DNA from: Bacillota bacterium
GTDB lineage: Bacteria > Bacillota > Bacilli > Paenibacillales > Paenibacillaceae
Direction of reading: 5' to 3'
Length of the DNA: 64,000 nt
NCBI GenBank assembly: GCA_023391635.1
Contig: JAEWAQ010000049.1
Location: 99,403-163,402, forward strand
The position numbers and the translations under genes are program-made. Under the pieces are notes generated by a model. It was not told where the DNA came from. It was given only the letters and a program-made list of their open reading frames with translations, and ran no database searches. Positions within the stretch are counted from its first letter, which is position 1. Every line of letters begins with the position of its first letter. Of the stretch, positions 45,309 through 54,139 are shown piece after piece.

Positions 45309-46739
45309 TCACAGCACGCTGCCGCTGTCTTCCGGCACCGCTTGCATGTTGCCGATCAACCGCTTCAGCAGCTTCTCCTTCATGCCCGCGACCAATTCGG
45401 CGCTTGCGGGATCGTCGGCCAGATTGACCTTCTCGGACGGGTCTTCCTGCAGGTCGTACAGCGAGATCCGGTCCGGCGGCAAGTTTACGGGCCGCCCGAA
45501 GGCGGGCCCATGGTAGGGCGCGGCATTCCATACCTGGCGCGTATCGCGCGTCCAATCCCCGTACATCAGCTTGTATCTGCCGTCGAACAGCATCTTGTCG
45601 CTGCCCATCTCGCAATAAGCATCTTCCCGATGAACCCTGGTCAAGCCCTTCAAGAGCGGCGCGAGGCTGATGCCCTGGTCGAACGGATGGCTGTTGCAGC
45701 CGGCCCATTCGCATACCGTTTTTCCGATATCGAGCAATTCGACGATCGCATCCGCAACGGCTCCTTCTCGAATGCCCGGCCCTGCCGCGATGAATGGCAC
45801 GTGAACCGAGCCTTCGTAGAAGTTGATTTTCCCCCAGAAGCCATGGTCGCCCGCGTTGTCGCCGTGGTCGGAGGTGTAGACAATGACAGTGTTGTCCAGC
45901 ATGCCCTTCTCCTCCAGCAATGCCATGACCCGACCGATCCGATCGTCGACTTCCGTGATGCAGGCCGCATACGCCAACCATTTGTTTCGCTCCGCATCTC
46001 CACCGAGCGCTTGCAAGCGGCCGGACACCTGGTCTGTGTCCGCGTACAAATCCCTGTATTTCCGGGGCGCATCGTACGGATCATGCGGCCCTACGAAGCC
46101 GAGATGCAGATAGAACGGCTTGTCCGGCGACATCCGCGCAAGAAATTGACACGCCTGCTCGGCGATGTAAGCATCCTGCGTCAAATCCGCATCCCATGGC
46201 CATGCTTCATCCGGCTTCATCGACCCGTTGCCCTGACGGAATCGGCCTGTCCATGCGCGATAATCCTCCAGCAGGCCGCGGCTGCGCAGAAATTGCGTGT
46301 ACCGGCACTCGCAGCCGATGCTTCCGCTTCCCATCTTGCCCGACGTCTCATGAACGCAATTGAATCCGAGCCGGTGCACGTCCGCTTCATGGCCGCTGAA
46401 ATCCCCGTCCCAAACATGGGTATGATGATGGAACTTGCCGACCATCGCCGTATGGTAGCCACGCTCCCGCAGCGCATGAACGAACGTCGGCATGTTCGGG
46501 TCGGCCGGATGCCGGTTGGTGAAGCATCCGGTGTTGCCGGCGTACCTCCCTGACGTGATCGCGATACGGGAAGGCACGCACAAGGGCGCGTTGCAGTACG
46601 CCCGGGATATGCGGGTCCCCCGGGCGGCCAGCCGATCCAGATGGGGCGTGCGGACCGAATGCGGACCGCTGCACCCCATATAATCGAAACGATGGTGATC
46701 CGACATGATAACGATAATATTAGGGCCGGCAGCGTTCAT
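45309..46739 (-). CDS. type I sulfatase
   Basis: 476 residues of the formylglycine sulfatase family. The modification motif CVPSR gives Cys54 as the residue converted to formylglycine, followed by ITSGRYAGNTG. The N-terminal metal site is IVIMSDHHRFDYMG and the second is VYTSDHGDNAGDHG. No signal peptide is seen, so it probably removes sulfate from imported sugars in the cytoplasm. Start taken at MNAAGPNIIV, 4 bases after the binding-protein stop; its ribosome site is weak. A formylglycine-generating enzyme or anaerobic maturase is needed and is not in the window. It forms a unit with the transporter genes and the GHL6-like gene. Confidence 0.9.
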   Translation of the reverse strand: MNAAGPNIIVIMSDHHRFDYMGCSGPHSVRTPHLDRLAARGTRISRAYCNAPLCVPSRIAITSGRYAGNTGCFTNRHPADPNMPTFVHALRERGYHTAMVGKFHHHTHVWDGDFSGHEADVHRLGFNCVHETSGKMGSGSIGCECRYTQFLRSRGLLEDYRAWTGRFRQGNGSMKPDEAWPWDADLTQDAYIAEQACQFLARMSPDKPFYLHLGFVGPHDPYDAPRKYRDLYADTDQVSGRLQALGGDAERNKWLAYAACITEVDDRIGRVMALLEEKGMLDNTVIVYTSDHGDNAGDHGFWGKINFYEGSVHVPFIAAGPGIREGAVADAIVELLDIGKTVCEWAGCNSHPFDQGISLAPLLKGLTRVHREDAYCEMGSDKMLFDGRYKLMYGDWTRDTRQVWNAAPYHGPAFGRPVNLPPDRISLYDLQEDPSEKVNLADDPASAELVAGMKEKLLKRLIGNMQAVPEDSGSVL

Positions 46740-46743
46740 CCGG

Positions 46744-48318
46744 TTACTTGGCGAATTTGGCATATTCGGCGTTGTACTCTTCGATGATCTTCTCGCCGCC
46801 GTTCGCCAGCCACTGCTCGATCGATTTATTCCAGCCGTTCTCGTCCAGTTCACCGTAGATGAATTTAATGCGCGCATCGTTGATCAGCTTATCCAGCTCG
46901 CTGCCTTTCTCGATTTGCGTATCCGATACGAGCGGCAGCGTCGGATTGGCGACGGCGATGGACGTATTTTCCACATAGGTCCGATTGACCTTCTCATCCA
47001 TCGCCGAGCCTGTCATCAGCTTCGGCTTCCAATCCGTCACCAGCAGCTCGATCACCGAGGTCACTTCCTCGTCATACAATTTCTGATCGGTACGCACCGG
47101 CTTGCCGTTCTCCATCTTGAAATGGCGGCCTTCGATTCCGTTCACCAGCAGCTGTTCCAGTTCGGGATCGGACAGCTTGTCGATGAACGTCAGAATATCC
47201 TTCAACTCTTCCTCGGTTTTGACGCTTGACTTGGGGAACATGTACATTCCGTTAAATCCGTTCGAGGCAAATACGCGCTCGCCGAGCGGGCCTTCGATTC
47301 TTGTTACGAAATCCAGCTTCGCGTCCGGGTTCGACTGGTAGAGCGTCTGCCAGTTCGGGATTGTCGCGTGCGCAACCACGCCCGCATAGATTCCCGCTTT
47401 CCCGGAAGCGACCAATTCCCAAGCCTGCGCCTGCTGCAGCGCCGCGAAGTCCTTGTTCATCAAATTCTCGCTGAACAGCTTGCGATAGAATTGCATCGTA
47501 TCGAAATATTCCTGGGTCATAAAGCTGGGAAGCAGCTTGCCGTCCTTGACGTCATATCCGTTCGGCGCTCCGTGCCAGGCGGCCGCCACTGCGAAGCCAA
47601 GCGGGCTGGTCAAGTTGGGCGAAACCTCCGCGAGCCCGTACGTGTCCTTCTTGCCGTTGCCGTCAGGGTCTTGTTCCGTGAACGCCTTGGCCATCTCATA
47701 CACGTCGTCGATCGTTTTCGGCTCATTCAACCCCAGCTTGTCCGACCAATCCTTGCGGTACAGCAACATCTGCAAGCCGAGCGGGCGCTGGTGCGGGAAT
47801 CCGTACAGCTTGCCGTCGATCGAAGCGTTATAGGTCGTCTGCTCGTTATACAAGTTTTTCAAATTCGGGTAATCCTGCAGATACGGGCCGACCTCCCAGA
47901 ACATGTCCGACTTCACGCCGGACAGAATCGTCGCCAGCTTGATATTTTGCACGTTAAACACCATCGGCAGCGAGCCTGAGGCGATCGAAGCGTTCACTTT
48001 GTTGTCGTATGCCGAACTGGGCACCCACGTGATGTCCAGCTTCGTATTCGTCATCTCCTCGATTTTCTGAATCATGATGTTGTCTTTCGCGGGCGGTTCG
48101 GCAAAATAGTATACCATCATCAAGCTGATCTTCTTCGGCTCCTTCTTGGCTTCCGGCGTTGCCGAAGCGGACGAAGCGGCGGAAGACGGCGCGGAATTCG
48201 CCGGCGACTCTTTCGCCTCCTGTTTGTTCCCTCCGCAACCGGCAACCAATGCAACAATAAGAACAACGATCACGATTCGCGCTGCAGCAGCCCATTTTGA
48301 GCCAAGCTTCAATTTCAT
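46744..48318 (-). CDS. extracellular solute-binding lipoprotein (sugar ABC transporter)
   Basis: 524 residues of the LplA/family-1 solute-binding type. Lipoprotein signal with lipobox LVAGC near residue 29, then a Ser/Ala/Lys-rich linker. The mature part contains ITWVPSSAYDNKVNASIASG and DPDGNGKKDTYGLAE, a Ca-binding-like loop frequent in this group. It should sit on the outer face of the membrane and deliver an oligosaccharide to the LplB/LplC permeases encoded just upstream. GGGAGGG 6 bases before the ATG. Confidence 0.92.
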   Translation of the reverse strand: MKLKLGSKWAAAARIVIVVLIVALVAGCGGNKQEAKESPANSAPSSAASSASATPEAKKEPKKISLMMVYYFAEPPAKDNIMIQKIEEMTNTKLDITWVPSSAYDNKVNASIASGSLPMVFNVQNIKLATILSGVKSDMFWEVGPYLQDYPNLKNLYNEQTTYNASIDGKLYGFPHQRPLGLQMLLYRKDWSDKLGLNEPKTIDDVYEMAKAFTEQDPDGNGKKDTYGLAEVSPNLTSPLGFAVAAAWHGAPNGYDVKDGKLLPSFMTQEYFDTMQFYRKLFSENLMNKDFAALQQAQAWELVASGKAGIYAGVVAHATIPNWQTLYQSNPDAKLDFVTRIEGPLGERVFASNGFNGMYMFPKSSVKTEEELKDILTFIDKLSDPELEQLLVNGIEGRHFKMENGKPVRTDQKLYDEEVTSVIELLVTDWKPKLMTGSAMDEKVNRTYVENTSIAVANPTLPLVSDTQIEKGSELDKLINDARIKFIYGELDENGWNKSIEQWLANGGEKIIEEYNAEYAKFAK

Positions 48319-48361
48319 GCCAATCCCTCCCATTAGAAATGATCGAACGATAGGTTGACTC

Positions 48362-49234
48362 TCATCCTTTGACTGAACCCAGCAGCACGCCTTGGGCAAA
48401 GTACTTTTGCAAAAAAGGATAGATCATGACGATCGGCAGCGTCGACAGGACGATCAACGCCATATTGACCGTTTTGGCCGGAATATTGAAGCTGTCCTGA
48501 TTCGATTCCCCGAGGCCGCCCTGCGATAAAATGACGAGCTGCCGCACCAGCACCTGCAACGGCCATTTCTCCGTATCGTTAATGTATAGAATCGCTGTGA
48601 AATAACTGTTCCAATGACCGACCGCGTAGAACATCGTGAAGGTCACGATCGCCGGCAATGACAACGGAACTACAATTCGGAACAGAATGCCGACATCGTT
48701 GCAGCCGTCGATCTTGGCGGACTCCTCCAGACCGTCGGGAAGCTGCTGGAAAAAATTTTTGATGACGATCAGGTTGAATGCGCTGATTGCGCCGGGCACG
48801 ATCAGCGACCAATAGCTGTCGAGCAGCCCTACGGACTTGACGATCAGGAAGGTGGGAATCATGCCGCCGCTGAACAGCATCGAGAAGATAACCATCAGCA
48901 TGATCGTTCGCCGGCCCTTCAAATCTTTGCGGGCAACCCCGTACGCCATCAGCACCGTCAGCAGAATGTTCACAGCCGTGCCGAGCATCGTGATATAGAC
49001 CGAGACGCCCAATCCGCGCAGCACCGCTTCGGATGAAAGCAGGTAACGATAGGCGTCCAGCGACAGCTCGGAAGGGATAAGCACGAATCCTCTCCGGTTC
49101 AATTCCTCCGCGGTCGTGAGCGAGCCTGCGATAATATACAGCATCGGAATCAAGGCGAGCGCGGCGAAAACCGTCAGCGTCGTATAGTTGAATCCGTTAT
49201 ACAGCACGCTGCCCCAGTTACTCCTTGTCCGCAT
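48362..49234 (-). CDS. LplC/YtcP-type carbohydrate ABC transporter permease
   Basis: 290 residues, about six membrane helices (ALALIPMLYIIAGSL first). The EAA coupling loop reads LPDGLEESAKIDGCNDVGI, and the C-terminus YPFLQKYFAQGVLLGSVKG is characteristic of the LplC family. Start chosen at ATG 49234; a TTG at 49267 lies 11 bases after GAGGAAGGGG and is a real alternative. It follows the LplB gene with a short gap. As usual for this transporter class no ATPase is encoded locally; a shared MsmX-like ATPase is presumed. Confidence 0.92.
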   Translation of the reverse strand: MRTRSNWGSVLYNGFNYTTLTVFAALALIPMLYIIAGSLTTAEELNRRGFVLIPSELSLDAYRYLLSSEAVLRGLGVSVYITMLGTAVNILLTVLMAYGVARKDLKGRRTIMLMVIFSMLFSGGMIPTFLIVKSVGLLDSYWSLIVPGAISAFNLIVIKNFFQQLPDGLEESAKIDGCNDVGILFRIVVPLSLPAIVTFTMFYAVGHWNSYFTAILYINDTEKWPLQVLVRQLVILSQGGLGESNQDSFNIPAKTVNMALIVLSTLPIVMIYPFLQKYFAQGVLLGSVKG

Positions 49235-49271
49235 GCCGGAACGTCCGGAGTTTTTTGCCGTTTGCAAAGGA

Positions 49272-50186
49272 TCAATACACCCCTTCCTCGCCGAGTTTCT
49301 TGGCTGTATAATTGGCGCCGATGACGAGCGCGAGCGCCACGACCGATTTGAACAGCCCGACGGCCGTACTATAGCTGAAATGGCCTTGCTGGATACCCAC
49401 GCTGTATACGTAAGTGTCGAATACTTCACCCACATTGCGATTCAGCGAATTGAGCATCAGGAAAATTTGCTCGAACCCGGTATCCAGAAACGAGCCCAGC
49501 CGCAAAATGAACAAAATCACGATCGTGCTTCGGATTGCCGGCAGCGTAATATGGTATAGCTTCCGGAGCCGCCCCGCGCCGTCCATGTCAGCGGCTTCAT
49601 ACAGCTGGGGATCGACGCCGGCAAGCGCAGCAAGGAAAATAATCGTGCCCCAACCGGTTTCCTTCCAGATCACTTCAGAGACAACCATCGTCCGGAACCA
49701 TTTCTCGCTGACCAGAAAGTTGACCTGCTCTCCGCCAAGCGCGACGATCCACTCGTTCACGATGCCGCCCTCGGTCGTAAAAAAAACGTAGGCAATGCCG
49801 ACGACGACGACCCAGGAAATAAAGTGCGGCACGTAGATGATCGTCTGCACGAACCGCTTGAACAGCCGCAGGCGCACCTCGTTCAGCAGCAGCGCGATAA
49901 AGATCGGCATCGGGAAAAAGAACAGCAGATTGTAGCAGGCCAGCACCAGCGTGTTGCGGAACAGCATCCAGAACGCCGGCTCGGTAAAGAACCGTTCAAA
50001 ATGCTTCAGACCGACCCATTTGCTGTGCGAAAACCCGTGAAACACCTGGTAGTCCTGAAAAGAGATGAGCACCCCCCACATGGGCACATACTTGAATACG
50101 ACAAAGAAAAGAAATCCCGGAGCCACCATCAGATAAAGCCATCGGTTTTTCAAAATCTGATTCACCTGCAAACGCGAGAACGACAA
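49272..50186 (-). CDS. LplB-type carbohydrate ABC transporter permease
   Basis: 304 residues with about six helices (WLYLMVAPGFLFFVVFKYVPMWGV at the start). EAA loop LYEAADMDGAGRLRKLYHITLPAI. TTG start at 50186 with AAGGGGG 7 bases upstream. It is the partner of the LplC gene downstream and the binding lipoprotein, and a full-length relative of the truncated permease at 1-650. The 215 bases between it and the AraC regulator (50187-50401) are GC-rich with repeated GTCGGCG-like units; no gene or clear promoter is visible there. Confidence 0.92.
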   Translation of the reverse strand: MSFSRLQVNQILKNRWLYLMVAPGFLFFVVFKYVPMWGVLISFQDYQVFHGFSHSKWVGLKHFERFFTEPAFWMLFRNTLVLACYNLLFFFPMPIFIALLLNEVRLRLFKRFVQTIIYVPHFISWVVVVGIAYVFFTTEGGIVNEWIVALGGEQVNFLVSEKWFRTMVVSEVIWKETGWGTIIFLAALAGVDPQLYEAADMDGAGRLRKLYHITLPAIRSTIVILFILRLGSFLDTGFEQIFLMLNSLNRNVGEVFDTYVYSVGIQQGHFSYSTAVGLFKSVVALALVIGANYTAKKLGEEGVY

Positions 50187-50401
50187 CGTTCAACCCCCTT
50201 TCGATTGGATTCGCTTGCTTGAACCCAATATAGAGGGGGCGCCGCGTTACGTCTACGATCATTGCGGATCATTCGGCCGGTCCGGGCCGGTCTCTCGTTT
50301 CGACAATCATTTGGGCTCCGATAATCTTTGCGGCTCGTCGAGCGGCGAATGCCGGCGTCGGCGCCAGCGTCGGCTTCGGTGCCACCATCAACGTCGGCGC
50401 C

Positions 50402-52678
50402 CTATTCCGTCTTCCTGAACTGCTCGCGGTATTGTCCGGGTGTCATCCCTTCCAGCTTGCGGAAATAACGGATGAAATTTTGCGTGTTGTTGTATTGCAG
50501 CCTGTCGGCGATTTCAGTCACCTTCATATGCGATTCCGTCAGCCATTGCTTGGCCACCTGCAGACGATGATGGGACACGTAATCGCTGAAATTGACCCCC
50601 ATGTCCCGGCGGAACACCCGCTTCAGATGGCTGGGATGATAATGAAGCTTCTCTGCGCACAACTCCAGGGTCAGCCCGCTTTCGATGTTCGCATGAATCA
50701 TCTCCAGCAGCTGCTCGGTAATTTTCGTGTCTTTCGGAATATGGGAACGTTCGACCGCGCCTGTGATCGCGCCGATGATCTCATCGCGGAACCATGTCAT
50801 GATTTCCCCGGACATGTTCATTTCCAGCAGCCGTTCGAAAGGAGACAACCGGCGGGGACCGGACGGATGCCAGGTTACCCCGTACTGCTGGCCCAATTCC
50901 GTCAATTCAATCAGCAGCCGGGCCAGGATCGCCTGGTAGTCCTCACGGCTTCGCGCCTGCGAGAAGCACTCTTCCATGAACTGTTCCAGCAGTTCGTCCA
51001 GCCGTTCCGTCTGAAGCAGCTTGATGGCGTCCAGCAGTTGGCGGGCGACCGCCTGCGGATAAGGCCGCCGGACTTCGGCAGGCGGCTGGATGTCCTCGAT
51101 GAAGATGATCGCTTCCTGGCCGAGCTTCATGCGATACTTCAGCGCTTCCAGCCCTTCCTGGTAAGCTTTCGGCATATCGGTCCAGCTCTGATAAGAACGG
51201 CTGATGCCCACGCTGATCCGCAGATCGAGATACCGCATGGCCGATTCCTGCATTTGCTCCGACAGCGAGAAGAGCAGGTTGCGAAATTGCTCGTTGTCCT
51301 CCGAGGCGCTGCCGACCAGGGTCACTTGGGAAGGATGGATCAGAATCGGGCTCAGCCGGCATTCCGGAGGAATGATTTCCTCAGCCATGTTGTGGATGGC
51401 GAACAGCAGCAGGTCCATGTCCGACTCCTGGTAGCGGCTGCCTTCCAGCGTATCGATCTGGATGATCAATGCCGCCTTCTGCCGCCATTGCAGCGGATAT
51501 TGCAGCACCGCCAGCTTCTCCTCGATATCGGATGCCCGGATATGGCCCTGGAACAGCTTCAGGACGAAATAATCCATCACTTGCTGCCGCTGCCCGTGCA
51601 GCTGCCGCTTCATGTCCGTATGCGACAGGTTCAACGAACGGAAACGCTCGTCGATGAATTTCAACTCGTCCAGCTTCTGACGGGAAGGTCCCCCTGCGCC
51701 GCTCGCCCCTTTGACGGACTCATACAACACCCGAATCGGTCTGTACAAATAATGGGAATGTTTATAAGCCACGATGAGCGCGGCGACGATGATGCCCAGG
51801 CAAATGTACAGCGTAATCCAGCCGATTGCTTTGGACTCGCGGGTAATATCGGCGACGGGGACGAGCGTCAAATACAGCCACCCGTTGTAGGCGGAACGTT
51901 GGAAACTGACCGAGACCGCCTGATGGTCAAACGTCGCTTGCAGCGGTTTTAATTTGCGCCGCTCATCGGGAAGCGCTTCCAACAAACCTTGATCCGGAAA
52001 AGCCCGGCCCAATAGCCGGCTGTCCGGATCGGCCAGTACGTTGAGGTTTTCGTCCAATATATACGTCTTTCCTGTCTCGGGTATATCCATCACGTACTTA
52101 TTGATATCGGCAACCGTGATTTTGATAGCCACGAACAAGGTCGGATTCGGCGAGTTCAGCGGAAGCTTGCGAATGAGGCTGACATGCGCACCGGCATCCG
52201 TGCCGGACGGGGTCCAACTGGCATTCTTTCCGCTCAAGTTGTCGCCCAGCGGAGGCAGCTCCCCTTTATAATCCTCCATCCGGTAGAAACCGCTGTTCTC
52301 GATCACCCATTGACGGGCGGTATTGATGAGCTGCACGTCCTGAATTCTGAGCTCGTAAGCCTGGATGCGCTGCAAGTATCCGCGAAGCTCCTGAATCATC
52401 TGAAACTCCGAGTAATGCAGCCCGCGGTCCAACGCTTGATTCACGATCGGAGCGCTGACCAGCTCCAGGGACGCCGCGTCGACCGCTTTCAGGAATTGCT
52501 CCACGCGCAGCTCCGTTTGTTGGGTAATTTGCATTTGGCCTTCGTACACTTTCTGAATCGCGATGCCGGACGCCTTGTAGTACGAATAGAGTCCGAGAAT
52601 GATGACCGGCAGCGTTGCGATCAGCACGCTGAACCAGAACAGCCTGGAGCCGTAAGGTGAACGCAAAATGCCCTTCAC
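50402..52678 (-). CDS. membrane-anchored AraC-family regulator
   Basis: 758 residues with the same plan as the protein at 804-3026: helix near 10-30, extracellular dCache-like sensor, second helix near 300-325 (IGWITLYICLGIIVAALIVAYK), linker, and AraC HTH at about 655-755 ending LEGMTPGQYREQFRK. GTG start at 52678 with GAGGGGAG upstream, one base after the fumarase beta stop. It probably drives the LplB-LplC-binding protein-sulfatase-GHL6 genes that follow. The tight junction to the fumarase gene suggests readthrough from the organic-acid operon as well. Confidence 0.9.
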   Translation of the reverse strand: MKGILRSPYGSRLFWFSVLIATLPVIILGLYSYYKASGIAIQKVYEGQMQITQQTELRVEQFLKAVDAASLELVSAPIVNQALDRGLHYSEFQMIQELRGYLQRIQAYELRIQDVQLINTARQWVIENSGFYRMEDYKGELPPLGDNLSGKNASWTPSGTDAGAHVSLIRKLPLNSPNPTLFVAIKITVADINKYVMDIPETGKTYILDENLNVLADPDSRLLGRAFPDQGLLEALPDERRKLKPLQATFDHQAVSVSFQRSAYNGWLYLTLVPVADITRESKAIGWITLYICLGIIVAALIVAYKHSHYLYRPIRVLYESVKGASGAGGPSRQKLDELKFIDERFRSLNLSHTDMKRQLHGQRQQVMDYFVLKLFQGHIRASDIEEKLAVLQYPLQWRQKAALIIQIDTLEGSRYQESDMDLLLFAIHNMAEEIIPPECRLSPILIHPSQVTLVGSASEDNEQFRNLLFSLSEQMQESAMRYLDLRISVGISRSYQSWTDMPKAYQEGLEALKYRMKLGQEAIIFIEDIQPPAEVRRPYPQAVARQLLDAIKLLQTERLDELLEQFMEECFSQARSREDYQAILARLLIELTELGQQYGVTWHPSGPRRLSPFERLLEMNMSGEIMTWFRDEIIGAITGAVERSHIPKDTKITEQLLEMIHANIESGLTLELCAEKLHYHPSHLKRVFRRDMGVNFSDYVSHHRLQVAKQWLTESHMKVTEIADRLQYNNTQNFIRYFRKLEGMTPGQYREQFRKTE

Positions 52679-52679
52679 G

Positions 52680-53273
52680 TCAGCGCTCCCCTCTGGACGG
52701 ATCGCGGCTTTCCGCAGCCTCGTCCCCGTATTGCGCGCGTCGATATCCATCGTTGCCCAAGCAATCGATCAGCACGATCGCCGGGAAATCCTGAACCGTC
52801 AGCAACCTGATCGCTTCCGTTCCCAAATCTTCGTAAGCGATCGTTCGAACGGCGCGCACAGTGCGGGCGATCAGCGCGCCGGCGCCCCCCACCGCTCCGA
52901 AGTATACCGCCTTGTGCCTGACGATCGCCTCGATGACCGCTTCGTTGCGATAGCCTTTGCCGATCATGCCCTTCAGTCCCCGCGCCAGCAGCTCCGGCGT
53001 ATAAGCGTCCATGCGCCCGGAAGTCGTCGGCCCCGCCGAGCCGATGATGTCTCCCGGCTTCGCGGGGGTCGGTCCCGTATAATAGATCGCTTGCCCTTGC
53101 AGATCGAAGGGCAGCTCACCGCCGGCCGCGATCGTTTCCGTCATCCGCTTGTGGGCGGCGTCCCGGGCCGTGTAAATATCGCCACTCAAGAGCACCTGGT
53201 CTCCTGCGCGAAGCTCGGAGATGACTGTATCGCTCAGGGGCAAGCGGATGCGTCTCGGTTCCGATCCGTTCAT
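52680..53273 (-). CDS. class I fumarase/tartrate dehydratase-type hydro-lyase, beta subunit
   Basis: 197 residues matching the C-terminal (fumC_C) half of class I Fe-S fumarases: LRAGDQVLLSGDIYTARDAAHKRM, GPTPAKPGDIIGSAGPTTSGRMD and VYFGAVGGAGAL. With the alpha subunit it forms a [4Fe-4S] hydro-lyase that hydrates fumarate, mesaconate or tartrate-like acids. ATG 53273 overlaps the alpha stop (ATGA), so the subunits are translationally coupled. A longer frame to 53519 is only overlap with the alpha gene. Confidence 0.92.
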   Translation of the reverse strand: MNGSEPRRIRLPLSDTVISELRAGDQVLLSGDIYTARDAAHKRMTETIAAGGELPFDLQGQAIYYTGPTPAKPGDIIGSAGPTTSGRMDAYTPELLARGLKGMIGKGYRNEAVIEAIVRHKAVYFGAVGGAGALIARTVRAVRTIAYEDLGTEAIRLLTVQDFPAIVLIDCLGNDGYRRAQYGDEAAESRDPSRGER

Positions 53274-54112
53274 AATGTCACTTCCTTGTGCCGGTTCGCG
53301 TGGCAATTCAAGTTGACGGCTACCGGCAGCGATGCGATATGGCAGGCATGCACGAGAATCTTGACATCGAGCGCCGTGGTCCGGCCGCCCATTCCTTGCG
53401 GACCGATACCCATGCGATTGATCGTCTCCAGCAGTTCTTCCTCCAGCTCTGCGATATCGGCATGCTCGCTGCGCTGCCCGACCGGGCGGAACAGCGCTTT
53501 CTTGGCCAGCAGCGCGCATTGCTCGAAGCTTCCGCCGATGCCTACCCCCACGACGAGCGGCGGGCAGGCGTTCGGGCCGGCGATGCGCACCGTCTCCAGG
53601 ATGAAATCTTTGACGCCGCGCTCCCCGTCGGAAGGCTTCAGCATGGCCAGCCGGCTCATATTTTCGCTGCCTCCGCCTTTGGCGGTCAGCATAAGACGCA
53701 GCCGATCGCCGGCAACAAGCTCGATATGCACGACGGCTGGCGTGTTGTCACCCGTGTTCACCCTTTTGAAGGGATGCGCGACGATGGAGCTGCGCAGGTA
53801 CCCTTCCCGATAGCCGTCCCTTATCCCTTGCTGGATCGCGTCATACAGACTTCCTCCCGCGATGCGGCAATCTTGCCCGAGCTCAGCGATCACCACGGCC
53901 ATACCTGTGTCCTGGCACATCGGCACGCGCTCCGCGGCGGCCAGCTCGGCGTTGTCCAGCAGTATCCGCAAAATGTTCTTGCCCGTCCCGGAATCCTCCT
54001 TGTTCCAACCGGAACGCAAGGATCGAACGGTATCGTCTCCGAGCGTATAATTGGCATCCATGCACAGCTTCGCCACGCTCGCCGAAATTTCATCCACGTG
54101 CACGGTGTTCAT
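53270..54112 (-). CDS. class I fumarase/tartrate dehydratase-type hydro-lyase, alpha subunit
   Basis: 280 residues of the Fe-S hydro-lyase alpha family. Cluster cysteines are visible in PMCQDTGMAVV (about 77), GPNACPPLVVGVGIGG and near CHIASLPVAVNLNCHANRH; GQDCRIAGGS adds another. Family members include fumarase A/B halves, L(+)-tartrate dehydratase and mesaconase (mesaconate to S-citramalate). Context with a CitE-type lyase and a CoA-transferase favours mesaconate or a substituted fumarate, but sequence alone cannot decide. Starts 27 bases after the SdhA-like stop. Confidence 0.92.
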   Translation of the reverse strand: MNTVHVDEISASVAKLCMDANYTLGDDTVRSLRSGWNKEDSGTGKNILRILLDNAELAAAERVPMCQDTGMAVVIAELGQDCRIAGGSLYDAIQQGIRDGYREGYLRSSIVAHPFKRVNTGDNTPAVVHIELVAGDRLRLMLTAKGGGSENMSRLAMLKPSDGERGVKDFILETVRIAGPNACPPLVVGVGIGGSFEQCALLAKKALFRPVGQRSEHADIAELEEELLETINRMGIGPQGMGGRTTALDVKILVHACHIASLPVAVNLNCHANRHKEVTL

Positions 54113-54139
54113 TCCGTCCCCCCTCTGCCGCCTCCTACC

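Noticed and set aside
44754..46553. 599-codon plus-strand ORF across the sulfatase and GHL6-like genes
   Set aside because: Spans two opposite-strand genes and their junction; no domain resemblance.
50432..51952. 506-codon plus-strand ORF opposite the AraC regulator
   Set aside because: Antisense shadow; the AraC HTH and membrane helices are clear on the minus strand.
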